The notes under the pieces are model-generated. The model was given only the letters and a program-made list of their open reading frames with translations. It had not been told where the DNA came from and did not search any database. A program made the position numbers and the translations under genes. Positions 1 to 7,918 of a DNA stretch of 64,000 nucleotides are shown piece after piece. Each line of letters starts with the position of its first letter. Position 1 is the stretch's first letter. Source of the DNA: Streptococcus suis YS56 (GTDB taxonomy: Bacteria; Bacillota; Bacilli; Lactobacillales; Streptococcaceae); contig NZ_ALMY01000022.1 in the NCBI RefSeq assembly GCF_000440115.1, positions 59,367 through 123,366 on the forward strand. Direction: 5' to 3'.

Positions 1-1783
1 TCAAGGTCGCTCAATAAACAGCGACCAACTCTCCTATCAACTGGGAGTTCCTGTACAGCCTATCAGTGCACTAAAAAAGCTAGGTATATCCCAGCTCCTC
101 CATGAAGTAGAAAAAATTACCAATCAGCAAGCCGAGCCAATCTATCCTCAGTATGATAAGCAATTTGAAGCCGGTCTCGCCCAAGTTATTGACCTATTAT
201 CGGATTCCATCCCAAATCATCAAAAACGCTTCTACGCCATTAAGCTACTCGAACAAGATCAAGTCATTCTAGATCAATTGCAACTCAATGCACAAGACAT
301 GCTTGATTTGACCGAAATCATTGCCATTTTGGAAAAAATTTACGCAGACGATATGGAAGCCATTATCGTCAATCAACGCTACCAATTTATCGAGAAAATC
401 ACAGAACTGGTCACAAAAGACAGCGATAAGGCTTTTAACCTGTCTGATAACATAGACCGACTTGTTACCAATCGTTTTCTTGCCCTCCCTATCTTTGCGG
501 CAGTCATGTGGCTGACCTACTTCCTGTCTATTCAAACGGTTGGCACAATGGGGACAGACTGGGTGAATGATGTCCTCTTCGGAGAGCTTGTTCCAGGCCT
601 TATTCAGGAAAATCTAGATCGATTTGAAATCGCTGGCTGGCTACAATCTCTGGTCCTTGATGGCATTATTGCAGGATGCGGAGCCATTCTCGGTTTTGTA
701 CCACAAATTTTCGTCCTCTTCGTCTGCTTGGGAATCTTGGAAGACATCGGCTATATGAGTCGCATCGCCTTTGTCATGGATAGGATTTTTAGACGTTTTG
801 GTCTATCAGGCAAATCCTTTATTCCCATGTTGATTTCCACAGGCTGTGGCGTTCCTGGAGTCATGGCAAGTCGGACTATTGAAAATGAACAGGACCGAAA
901 AATTACCATTATGACAGCAACCTTCATGCCCTGTTCTGCCAAACTTCCTATCATTTCGCTGGTAGCCGGTGCTTTCTTTCCTGACAATCCTTGGATTGCT
1001 CCAAGCGCCTATTTTGTCGGTATGGCCGCCATCGTCCTATCCGGAATGGCACTAAAAAAGACCAAGCAGCTCGGTGGAGTCGCAAGCCCCTTTATCATGG
1101 AATTACCATCTTATCACTTACCGAAACTCAGTACGGTTCTCCGGTATGCATTCGATAAAGCACTTAGTTTTATCAAACGAGCTGGTACCATTATATTTGT
1201 GACCAACATCATTATTTGGTTCAGTAGTTCCTATAATTGGTCTTTACAAATGGTAGAAACAGATGAGAGTATCTTAGCCTCCATTGGACGCAGTTTTTCT
1301 CTCCTCTTTGCCCCACTTGGTTTCGGAAATTGGCGAGCAACTGTTGCAGCCATTACAGGTCTCTTAGCCAAGGAAACCGTCATTGCCACCTTTGGTATCC
1401 TCTATAAATTAGGAGAAACAACCGAAGAAAATCCCGAACTCTGGGGGCTTTTACAACAAGACTATACAGCATTGTCAGCCTATTCCTTCCTAGTATTCAA
1501 TCTCCTCTGTGCCCCTTGTTTTGCGGCTATTGGTGCCATTCACCGTGAAATGGGAGAAGCCAAGTGGACATGGATTGCTATCGGTTTCCAAACAGGTTTA
1601 GCCTATGCAAGTAGTTTGGTTATCTATCAGATTGGTCTTGTACTTATCTACGGACAATTACCAACCGTCTGGACATTTATCGCTATCTTTCTAATTATCA
1701 TAGCCATCTACAGCCTAGTGAAAAAACCAGCCAATACCCTTCCAATCGTCACGCTAAAAACATTAGAAAAAGGAGAATATTAA
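1..1783 (+). CDS. feoB: Ferrous iron transport protein B, C-terminal part (start lies left of the window)
   Basis: FeoB carries Fe2+ across the cytoplasmic membrane and has an N-terminal G-protein domain. The reading frame is open from base 2, so the gene is cut by the window edge. The first visible residues (VPVQPISALKKLG) fit the last G-domain motif (SA loop). The rest is the helical domain and the polytopic membrane core with the two Gate regions, seen as GCGVPGVMASR and APCFAAIGAIHREMG. The cysteine in each Gate half is present. It ends in TAATG, overlapping the start of the small cysteine-rich partner at 1783. Family assignment is firm; feoA is probably upstream but out of view. Confidence 0.96.
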   Translation, partial: QGRSINSDQLSYQLGVPVQPISALKKLGISQLLHEVEKITNQQAEPIYPQYDKQFEAGLAQVIDLLSDSIPNHQKRFYAIKLLEQDQVILDQLQLNAQDMLDLTEIIAILEKIYADDMEAIIVNQRYQFIEKITELVTKDSDKAFNLSDNIDRLVTNRFLALPIFAAVMWLTYFLSIQTVGTMGTDWVNDVLFGELVPGLIQENLDRFEIAGWLQSLVLDGIIAGCGAILGFVPQIFVLFVCLGILEDIGYMSRIAFVMDRIFRRFGLSGKSFIPMLISTGCGVPGVMASRTIENEQDRKITIMTATFMPCSAKLPIISLVAGAFFPDNPWIAPSAYFVGMAAIVLSGMALKKTKQLGGVASPFIMELPSYHLPKLSTVLRYAFDKALSFIKRAGTIIFVTNIIIWFSSSYNWSLQMVETDESILASIGRSFSLLFAPLGFGNWRATVAAITGLLAKETVIATFGILYKLGETTEENPELWGLLQQDYTALSAYSFLVFNLLCAPCFAAIGAIHREMGEAKWTWIAIGFQTGLAYASSLVIYQIGLVLIYGQLPTVWTFIAIFLIIIAIYSLVKKPANTLPIVTLKTLEKGEY

Positions 1784-1935
1784 TGCCTACTCTTATCCTC
1801 TTTCTTATCATCGTCATCTTATTTTCTCTTGCTATTCGCAGTCTCATCAAAGGAAAAGGATCCTGCGGAGATTGCTCCTGCGACTGTGCTATTAAGCAAG
1901 AGATGAACGAATCTTCTCACCATAGACATCCATAA
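1783..1935 (+). CDS. FeoB-associated cysteine-rich membrane protein (50 aa)
   Basis: A 50-residue protein whose ATG overlaps the feoB stop codon (TAATG), so the two are translationally coupled. One hydrophobic helix (residues 3-18) is followed by a basic turn and a cysteine cluster of the form CGDCSCDC, then a short His-rich tail (SHHRHP). This matches the family of small FeoB-associated Cys-rich proteins found after feoB in Firmicutes. The cysteines and histidines suggest metal binding at the membrane, perhaps handing Fe2+ to or from FeoB; that role is inferred, not established. A terminator follows two bases after the stop. Confidence 0.88.
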   Translation: MPTLILFLIIVILFSLAIRSLIKGKGSCGDCSCDCAIKQEMNESSHHRHP

Positions 1936-1936
1936 C

Positions 1937-1971
1937 AAAAAGGTCTGCCTCATTATTGTGCAGACCTTTTT
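1937..1971. terminator. Bidirectional terminator between feoB and ftsX
   Basis: A 12-bp perfect stem (AAAAAGGTCTGC / GCAGACCTTTTT) with an 11-base loop, with T-runs on both strands. It serves the plus-strand feo operon and the minus-strand ftsEX operon, which converge here. Confidence 0.9.
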
Positions 1972-1987
1972 ACATGTAGCTTGTCTA

Positions 1988-2917
1988 TTAAATTTTTAAG
2001 TAGCGGTTCATGGAAATGACTGATCCCAAGGAACCAATAATAATACCAATTACAAAAAGTGCGCCAATCATTCCTGGAACAAAGACATTCATACTAATCA
2101 GAGACAAATCTTGACTAGCAAGACTAGCATTTACTGAAGTATAGATCATCTTATAAAGAGAATAGACTAAAACAGAAGGTAAAATAGCTCCGAGGAACCC
2201 TACCCAGGCACCTTCCCAGAGGAATGGTCCACGAATATAACTGTTTTTAGCACCAACCAGACGCATAATCTGAATTTCACGGCTACGAGAAATAATAGTA
2301 ATTCGAATGGTATTGGAAATCAAGAAGACCGCAGTAAAGAGCAACAAACCAGTCGCTGCCAATCCCCAAGTCCGAACTAAATCAGCCAACTTGAAAATGC
2401 GCTCTGTCTCTACTTCACCATCTCGAACCTCTGTAACACCATCAATTTTTGCAATTTCTGCAGCCACAGATTTAACATAATTTGGATCTGTCGTATCAAT
2501 GATATAAGCATCGTAAAGTGGATTGGCATCTCCTTGGAATAAGTTCCAAGTGTCTCCCAAGGTAGCTGTTAATTTCTGCAACTGTTCATCCTTACTTGAA
2601 TAAGTAACAGATTGTACATTTTCTAAGGCTGTAATCTGATTATACACCTTTTGATAATCTGGATTAGCTACCGTCTCTCCTGCTTCGTTCACAATCGTCT
2701 CAGCTTGATCAGTTGAGTTCGCTCTCAAGTATACATTGATGCGTACATTCTGCTCCAAATCCGAAGCAAGCTTTGCTGTGTTTAAAATAACTGAAGCAAA
2801 TAGACCAACCAAAGTAAGAGTAATAGCTACAGATGAAATAGCTGCAATTGTCATCCAACCATTTCGCTTCAAACTCTTCAATGATTCAATAAAGTGTCTA
2901 AAAAATCGTCTAATCAT
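1988..2917 (-). CDS. ftsX: Cell division ABC transporter permease FtsX
   Basis: FtsX is the membrane half of the FtsEX complex, which in streptococci activates the peptidoglycan hydrolase PcsB at the septum. The 309-residue product has the family layout: an N-terminal membrane helix (after IRRFFRHFIESLKSL), a large extracellular loop of about 120 residues, and three C-terminal helices of the FtsX/MacB fold. I place the start at the ATG inside GATGATTAG, which overlaps the ftsE stop by 8 bases and gives the usual streptococcal N-terminus. A longer reading from 2944 has nine extra residues and lies inside ftsE. Confidence 0.95.
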   Translation of the reverse strand: MIRRFFRHFIESLKSLKRNGWMTIAAISSVAITLTLVGLFASVILNTAKLASDLEQNVRINVYLRANSTDQAETIVNEAGETVANPDYQKVYNQITALENVQSVTYSSKDEQLQKLTATLGDTWNLFQGDANPLYDAYIIDTTDPNYVKSVAAEIAKIDGVTEVRDGEVETERIFKLADLVRTWGLAATGLLLFTAVFLISNTIRITIISRSREIQIMRLVGAKNSYIRGPFLWEGAWVGFLGAILPSVLVYSLYKMIYTSVNASLASQDLSLISMNVFVPGMIGALFVIGIIIGSLGSVISMNRYLKI

Positions 2918-3602
2918 CGTATCCATACTCTCCTTGTTCTTCATCCCGTACTACTCGACCGTCTTCGATCGCGATTACCCGATGGCGGAGGGTATTAACA
3001 ATCTGGCTGTTATGAGTTGCCATAAGAACCGTTGTCCCCTGCAAATTGATTCGCTCCAATAGATTCATGATTTCCCAAGAGTTTTCAGGGTCCAAGTTAC
3101 CAGTTGGTTCATCAGCAATCAATACTTTAGGATTATTTACAATGGCACGGGCAATAGCAATACGCTGTTGCTCACCACCTGAAAGTTCATTTGGGAAAGA
3201 ACGAATCTTGTGCTTCAAACCAACCAAATCTAAAACTTCCATTACACGTTTCTTGATATTCCGTGGTTTCTCACCGATAACTTCCATCGCATAAGCAATA
3301 TTTTCAAAGACAGTCTTTTTAGGTAAGAGTTTGTAGTCTTGGAAAACCACTCCTACACTACGACGTAGAAGAGGAACATCTCTCTTTTTAATTTTTGCAA
3401 GGTCAAACTTACCAACCTTTAGACTCCCCTTATCGAGCTTTTCCTCCCGATACAAGAGTTTGATAAAGGTTGACTTACCTGCACCAGAAGGACCTACAAT
3501 GTAGGCAAATTCTCCCGCTTCAACATTGACTGATACTCCGCGAAGGGCAGTCGTTCCGTTTCCATATTTCTTGGAAACGTCTTTCATTTCTATTATTCCC
3601 AT
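2910..3602 (-). CDS. ftsE: Cell division ATP-binding protein FtsE
   Basis: ATPase subunit of FtsEX. The 230-residue protein shows Walker A (GPSGAGKS), the ABC signature (LSGGEQQ), Walker B (VLIADEP) and the H-loop (ATHNS). ATP hydrolysis on the cytoplasmic side is thought to drive FtsX movement and so gate PcsB cell-wall hydrolysis. It is the first gene of the pair and overlaps ftsX by 8 bases. About 140 bases with no gene separate it from prfB upstream, so the promoter probably lies there. Confidence 0.96.
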   Translation of the reverse strand: MGIIEMKDVSKKYGNGTTALRGVSVNVEAGEFAYIVGPSGAGKSTFIKLLYREEKLDKGSLKVGKFDLAKIKKRDVPLLRRSVGVVFQDYKLLPKKTVFENIAYAMEVIGEKPRNIKKRVMEVLDLVGLKHKIRSFPNELSGGEQQRIAIARAIVNNPKVLIADEPTGNLDPENSWEIMNLLERINLQGTTVLMATHNSQIVNTLRHRVIAIEDGRVVRDEEQGEYGYDD

Positions 3603-3744
3603 AGGATTTCCTGTCTTAGACAGTCCTTTCTTTAGATTTGAGAACGTTTTTTCAAAATACAGTCAGTATTCTATCAAAAAACTTCCTTGGTGAGCGAAAA
3701 ACGATCTCTTATTATACAAGCACCTCACTTGTAAATACAGGTTC

Positions 3745-4840
3745 TTAGCTAATTCGCCATTTTAAATAAGCATCTATAAAGCCGTCCAAGTCTCCGTCCA
3801 TAACCTTATCGACTTGAGCCACCTCATAACCAGTACGATGATCTTTTACCATTGTATAGGGTGTAAAGACATAGGAACGAATCTGGCTTCCCCACGTAAT
3901 CTCTTTCTTATCACCCTTGAGCGAGTCGACCTCTGCCGCTTTTTTCTCTTGCTCCAATTGATACAATTTAGCTTGCAAGAGTTTCATGGCACGGTCTCGG
4001 TTTCCATACTGAGTACGGTCAACAGTAGACTGAGTGACAATACCTGTTGGAATGTGGGTCAAACGAACACCAGTTGAGACCTTGTTGACGTTCTGTCCAC
4101 CAGCACCACCTGAGCGGAAGGTATCCATTTTCACTTCATCATCTCGGATTTCAATTTCAATGGTATCGTCCAACTCAGGCATGACCTCTACAGATGTAAA
4201 GGAAGTATGACGACGCTTAGCTGAGTCAAATGGTGAGATACGCACCAAACGGTGAACACCCATTTCTGACTTAAGCAAACCATAGGCGTTTGGACCAGTA
4301 AAGCTTAGAGTCACGGACTTAATACCTGCCTCATCACCAGCTTGATAATCCAATGTTTCTACTGTAAAACCTTTGGCATTTCCATAACGCTGATACATCC
4401 GCAGAAGCATTTCACCCCAGTCTTGTGCCTCGGTACCACCCGAACCTGGATGGATTTCCAAGATAGCGTTATTGTGATCATAGGGTTCCGACAAGAGCAA
4501 GGTCATCTCGTAGGCAGTCATGGCTTTGTCCAATTCTGCCAACTTCTCAACCAGTTCATCCCGAACAGACTCATCTTCTGCTAGAAAGTCTAGCAAAATT
4601 TCGGATTCATCATATAAATCCAACATCTGATGGAAATTTCCATAAGTATTTTTTAATTCATTCAACTCCTGAGACGTCTTCTGGGCTGCCAAATTATCAT
4701 TCCAGAAATCTGGCTCCGTCATCTTGTTCTCAAGAATGGCAATCTCTTCTTCCAGACCTTCTAAGTCAAAGAGACCCCCTAAAAGAAGTTAATTTTTTGC
4801 CAAGTTCTTCAATCTTTTGGCGAATTTCTGCTGTATCCAT
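3745..4840 (-). CDS. prfB: Peptide chain release factor 2, made by programmed +1 frameshift
   Basis: RF2 ends translation at UGA and UAA. The gene starts at the ATG at 4840 ([17 protein letters not shown]...), runs 24 codons to an in-frame TGA at 4768-4766, and continues in the +1 frame to 3745, giving about 364 residues, the normal RF2 length. The main frame carries the stop-recognition motif SPF ([12 protein letters not shown]) and the catalytic GGQ ([10 protein letters not shown]). An annotation that starts at the first ATG of the second frame (4722) would lose the N-terminal helical domain. RF2 regulates its own level through this shift. Confidence 0.95.
4763..4782 (-). promoter_or_regulatory. 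prfB programmed +1 frameshift site
   Basis: On the minus strand the sequence reads AGGGGGTCTCTTTGAC: an internal Shine-Dalgarno (AGGGGG), a three-base gap, the slippery CTT codon, then in-frame TGA followed by C. These are the classic prfB elements. Low RF2 makes the ribosome pause at UGA and slip to GAC. Confidence 0.95.
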
Positions 4841-4874
4841 ATACACCTCATTTTTTATTCATCTCTTTATTATA

Positions 4875-6011
4875 TCACATTTGCAAGTCCTTGACCATGT
4901 TGAGAAAGGCGGCTTGCTCCGCTATGACATCATCATTGTCTGATGAAATACCTGCGATAAAGTCTACCATTTCTTCATTAGGCTGTTTGACCAATTGCCC
5001 CAAGGCCCAGATAGCCGTCGCCATGTGGACCGGATTTTGTTTTTTATCGATGATTTCTAAGAGTTTGGGAATAGCAGAGCGATCATTACTATTAGCCAAG
5101 GCTATGATGGCATTGCGCTGGAGAATATTTTTCCCCCGCCAAGAACCAGCAATCATGCCAAATTTTTCCTTGAATTGCCCATTTGACAAGTCCAAGAATG
5201 GAATCAGCTCAGGCTCAGCCAAATCAGGGTCGATCTCCACCACAGGTGGACTGGAAATTCCCTTGTTGTAAGGACAACAAATCTGGCAAATATCACAACC
5301 ATAGATGACCGTCTTGATTTTCTTACGAAACTCCAAGTCCATCATACCCTTATCTTGTGTCTGAAAAGACAGGCAACGACGGGCATTCATGGTCGTATCC
5401 CCTAATAAACAAGAAGTTGGACAGGCCGAAACACAACGATTGCAATCGCCACAGTCATAATCCACAGGTTGGTCTGGTTCAATTTCCAGATTCGTCACTA
5501 ATTCTCCTAAGAACATGTAGGAACCAAATTCCTTAGAGATAACCAACCCATTCTTCCCAATAAAACCAATACCTGCCCTTCTGGCAACAGCAGTATCCAC
5601 CAAGGCACCCGTGTCCACCATAGCCTTATATTCCAAGCCATCCGTCAACTGCTCAATCCCACGAGCCAAACGTTCTAGCTTGTCCTGTATGACATAGTGG
5701 TAGTCCAAGCCCCAGGAATTTGGCGTTATTTTACCTCGTTTGAACTGAGTTTTATGCGGTTTGACAGGCAAATGTCGAGGATAAGCTACCGCGATAGAAA
5801 TGATGGTTTTGGCAGATTCTAACGACAGTTTGGGACGGATACGTTCTTCAATGTTCTTATGTTCAAATCCTGACGAACGCCCCTCTTCCTGACTAGCACG
5901 AAGTGATTTCTCCAAATAAGCAAAATCATCAGCCGTTGTAAAACCAATCTTCGAAATTCCGATTTCCTGAGATAATTTAATAATCTCTTCCTTAATATTC
6001 ATTATATTCAT
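4875..6011 (-). CDS. queG: Epoxyqueuosine reductase QueG
   Basis: QueG reduces epoxyqueuosine to queuosine in the anticodon of GUN tRNAs, using cobalamin and two [4Fe-4S] clusters. The 378-residue protein carries both cluster motifs: CGDCNRCVSACPTSC and CDICQICCPYNKG. Between residues 60 and 160 lies the conserved cobalamin-binding reductase domain with VDTGALVDTAVARRAGIGFIGKN. The C-terminal part (about 270-378) is a HEAT-like helical repeat region. There are two possible starts, 6011 and the second ATG at 6002; neither has a clear ribosome binding site. It follows prfB closely upstream and could be separately transcribed. Confidence 0.93.
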   Translation of the reverse strand: MNIMNIKEEIIKLSQEIGISKIGFTTADDFAYLEKSLRASQEEGRSSGFEHKNIEERIRPKLSLESAKTIISIAVAYPRHLPVKPHKTQFKRGKITPNSWGLDYHYVIQDKLERLARGIEQLTDGLEYKAMVDTGALVDTAVARRAGIGFIGKNGLVISKEFGSYMFLGELVTNLEIEPDQPVDYDCGDCNRCVSACPTSCLLGDTTMNARRCLSFQTQDKGMMDLEFRKKIKTVIYGCDICQICCPYNKGISSPPVVEIDPDLAEPELIPFLDLSNGQFKEKFGMIAGSWRGKNILQRNAIIALANSNDRSAIPKLLEIIDKKQNPVHMATAIWALGQLVKQPNEEMVDFIAGISSDNDDVIAEQAAFLNMVKDLQM

Positions 6012-6042
6012 TTTAGCAAACTTTGGATATATTTAGCAAGAC

Positions 6043-6531
6043 CTACATAGCTAAATAAGTTATTAATATAACAAAAAACGTTAGCGCAAAACAAAAAATA
6101 TTCATACGAACATAGGCCTTCTCCCGCCAAATACTGGTCAAGACATACATGACATTAATACCGATTGCTCCCCCTAAGCCGTTAGCCAGTAAATCAGTTA
6201 TATCTGCAACTCCAAGTAAAAGAAGATATTGCAGAACCTCAAAGCAGAGACTCACTAACATAATCAAACATAGATTAGCCACCCACGATGCCTTGCGAAA
6301 TAGCATTTCCATATAAATACCAAAGGGAATAAAACTTACAATATTAAATAGAATTTCTGGAAAATCCAGCACTCCATCATAGACTGCTGTTCCTGCAAAC
6401 GGAATTAAGTTTATACTAGCATAACCATAGCGTCCATATAAGATGCTCAAGTCCATCTTAAAGACAATCATCCAAGTAAGTAAAAGGAGATAGGCAAAAA
6501 ATAAAAACATACTCATTTTCTTTGTCTGCAT
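6043..6531 (-). CDS. VanZ-like membrane protein
   Basis: A 162-residue polytopic protein with four or five hydrophobic segments and the VanZ-family pattern: NLIPFAG after the first loop, NIVSFIPFGIYMEM in the middle, and FEVLQYLLLLGVADITDLLANGLGGAIG near the end. VanZ itself gives low-level teicoplanin resistance by an unclear route; most chromosomal members have no known function. I chose the ATG at 6531 because GAGAGGAG lies seven bases before it; an upstream reading to 6555 would start inside that site. A second VanZ-like gene lies at 52950-53489. Confidence 0.8.
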   Translation of the reverse strand: MQTKKMSMFLFFAYLLLLTWMIVFKMDLSILYGRYGYASINLIPFAGTAVYDGVLDFPEILFNIVSFIPFGIYMEMLFRKASWVANLCLIMLVSLCFEVLQYLLLLGVADITDLLANGLGGAIGINVMYVLTSIWREKAYVRMNIFCFALTFFVILITYLAM

Positions 6532-6701
6532 AGAAATTCTCCTCTCAACTAGCATATTTTATCATTATATCATAAATGCTGTTCCATAAAATGTCACTTC
6601 TGTGACAAAGCTCGTTCCATATTACAAGTACTTTACATCCTGCTAAAAAACAGAAAAGGAAGACAATACCAAGCCTCCCCTTATTCACAAAAATATCTTA
6701 C

Positions 6702-7118
6702 TTAAAATGTCTGATTGCTATGCTGAAAAGCCTTATATTGATGGATTTGTAGCATCAAACGCTCAAAGTTCGCCTCCTTACATGCTCGCATGATTAAGAA
6801 GCAATCAATAAACTTCCACAAATAAAGTCCCAAAAATAACAAGAACCCAATCAAGATAAATAGCGTAACAAAAGATACTGCAAAAGCAATCAGCTTGGCA
6901 AATCCCAATTCTTTATTCCCGACATAAAAACGGTCAACACCAAACTCACCGAAGAAAATAGCCAAAATAAGAGCGACAAGAGGTTGACGCATCTCAACCA
7001 TCATAAGAACGTTTAAAGCCTCATCATCTAAATCTTCTAGTTCTTTTTGCAGAATGAATAACTTATCAGATGGCAAATAACTGCTTTTACTTAAAATATA
7101 ATTCTGAAGATAATTCAT
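6702..7118 (-). CDS. TM2-domain membrane protein
   Basis: A 138-residue protein with a soluble N-terminal part of about 55 residues and a TM2-type hairpin of two helices (about 58-110). The diagnostic pieces are FGEFGVDRFYVGNKELGFAKL and LYLWKFIDCFLIM. TM2 proteins occur widely in bacteria, and most have no assigned task. It stands alone on the minus strand, with 170 bases to the VanZ-like gene downstream and a divergent plus-strand gene at 7252. I cannot suggest a specific function from context. Confidence 0.75.
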   Translation of the reverse strand: MNYLQNYILSKSSYLPSDKLFILQKELEDLDDEALNVLMMVEMRQPLVALILAIFFGEFGVDRFYVGNKELGFAKLIAFAVSFVTLFILIGFLLFLGLYLWKFIDCFLIMRACKEANFERLMLQIHQYKAFQHSNQTF

Positions 7119-7190
7119 ATAAACTCCTACCTCTTCAAAATTATAGCAGTTTCTTATTCTTCAAGCAAGCCTGCAGGGGAAAACAGTATC

Positions 7191-7226
7191 AGAAATCGTT
7201 TACATATTTTCTTTTTTTGCTATAAT
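7191..7226 (+). promoter_or_regulatory. Promoter with overlapping cre-like site
   Basis: TTTACA (7199-7204), 16 bases, TATAAT (7221-7226) is a good sigma-A promoter for the gene at 7252. AGAAATCGTTTACA (7191-7204) matches the CcpA operator consensus TGWAANCGNTNWCA at every position but the first, and it covers the -35 hexamer, so catabolite repression is plausible. Confidence 0.65.
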
Positions 7227-7251
7227 GAAACTAGATTACAAGGAGGTTCAT

Positions 7252-7641
7252 ATGAGAGTTATTATTCATTATCCAAAACCTATCAAACAACTATCCTCCC
7301 AAAAACTTCCACTCCTGGTAGATGGAAAAATTGCTGGGACAGTTACTCAAGGTAAAATTCTAAGCTTACCAATTACACAATCATCTGTTACACTAAGCAT
7401 TCGAGGGGATAAAAAATCAAGCATTCAGGTTAAAGACGGCGATAGGGTTCAAATAATAGAAAACAGTAAGTACTTCACCCTCTACTATTTCAGCTTGGCT
7501 ATCCTTCCAATTGTCATCTTTTTCCAATTTTCTACGATGATAAAGATAATCCTACTTGCTACATCTCTAATCTTTACATTTTTGGGGCAAGTAATCTTCC
7601 CAAAATACATTATCAGTACAGAAAAAAGCTCAGACCACTAA
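7252..7641 (+). CDS. Two-helix membrane protein of unknown function
   Basis: I do not recognise a named family for this 129-residue protein. The first 85 residues are soluble and beta-rich (short alternating strands such as KLPLLVDGKIAGTVTQGKILSLPI). Two closely spaced membrane helices follow (about 83-121), and the tail is short. The start at 7252 is set by AAGGAGG six bases upstream; a reading from 7225 would begin inside the -10 hexamer. Its promoter overlaps a CcpA-like site, and a terminator overlaps its stop codon, so it is a single-gene unit. Confidence 0.7.
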   Translation: MRVIIHYPKPIKQLSSQKLPLLVDGKIAGTVTQGKILSLPITQSSVTLSIRGDKKSSIQVKDGDRVQIIENSKYFTLYYFSLAILPIVIFFQFSTMIKIILLATSLIFTFLGQVIFPKYIISTEKSSDH

Positions 7642-7654
7642 ATCTGAGCTTTTT
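7622..7654 (+). terminator. Terminator overlapping the stop of the 7252 gene
   Basis: Stem AAAAGCTCAGA / TCTGAGCTTTT followed by Ts. The loop contains the TAA stop (7639-7641). The A-run on the 5' side could make it work in both directions. Confidence 0.85.
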
Positions 7655-7661
7655 CAAATGA

Positions 7662-7918
7662 TATAGTCTTCAGTTTGCTTTTAGTACAAGGCAACGAGTC
7701 GCAGGAGGCTGGGCAAAAAGCCCAGAACCACTACTCAGAGTTCGTGTCAACATCTCAGCGCAGTGGTTGATTGGCAGATTTGTTCGTGTTTTGCACTCCA
7801 AATCTGGCCTAATCAACTGTGCGGGGGTGGGAAGACGAACTCTTTTTATCTTGGTTGAGTTCTTTCCCACTCCCAAGGCGAGTTAACGAAGTAATAAAAG
7901 ATAAGCTGAATAACTATA
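7662..7918. repeat. Small inverted-repeat element, copy 1 (257 bp)
   Basis: The ends are imperfect inverted repeats: left TATAGTCTTCAGTTTGCTTT, right (read inward) TATAGTTATTCAGCTTATCT, with further matches toward GCGAGT. No coding capacity is evident. The interior holds a long stem (7759-7782 with 7799-7823, about 24 bp with a few mismatches) and a second potential stem using GTGGGAA/TTCCCAC, which copies 2 and 3 lack. The right end meets the stop codon of the P-type ATPase at 7919. The look is that of a MITE of the Tc1/IS630 kind, similar in style to pneumococcal RUP elements. Confidence 0.82.

Noticed and set aside
7670..7876. 68-codon minus-strand frame inside repeat copy 1
   Set aside because: Lies wholly in an inverted-repeat element; no start signal or family.
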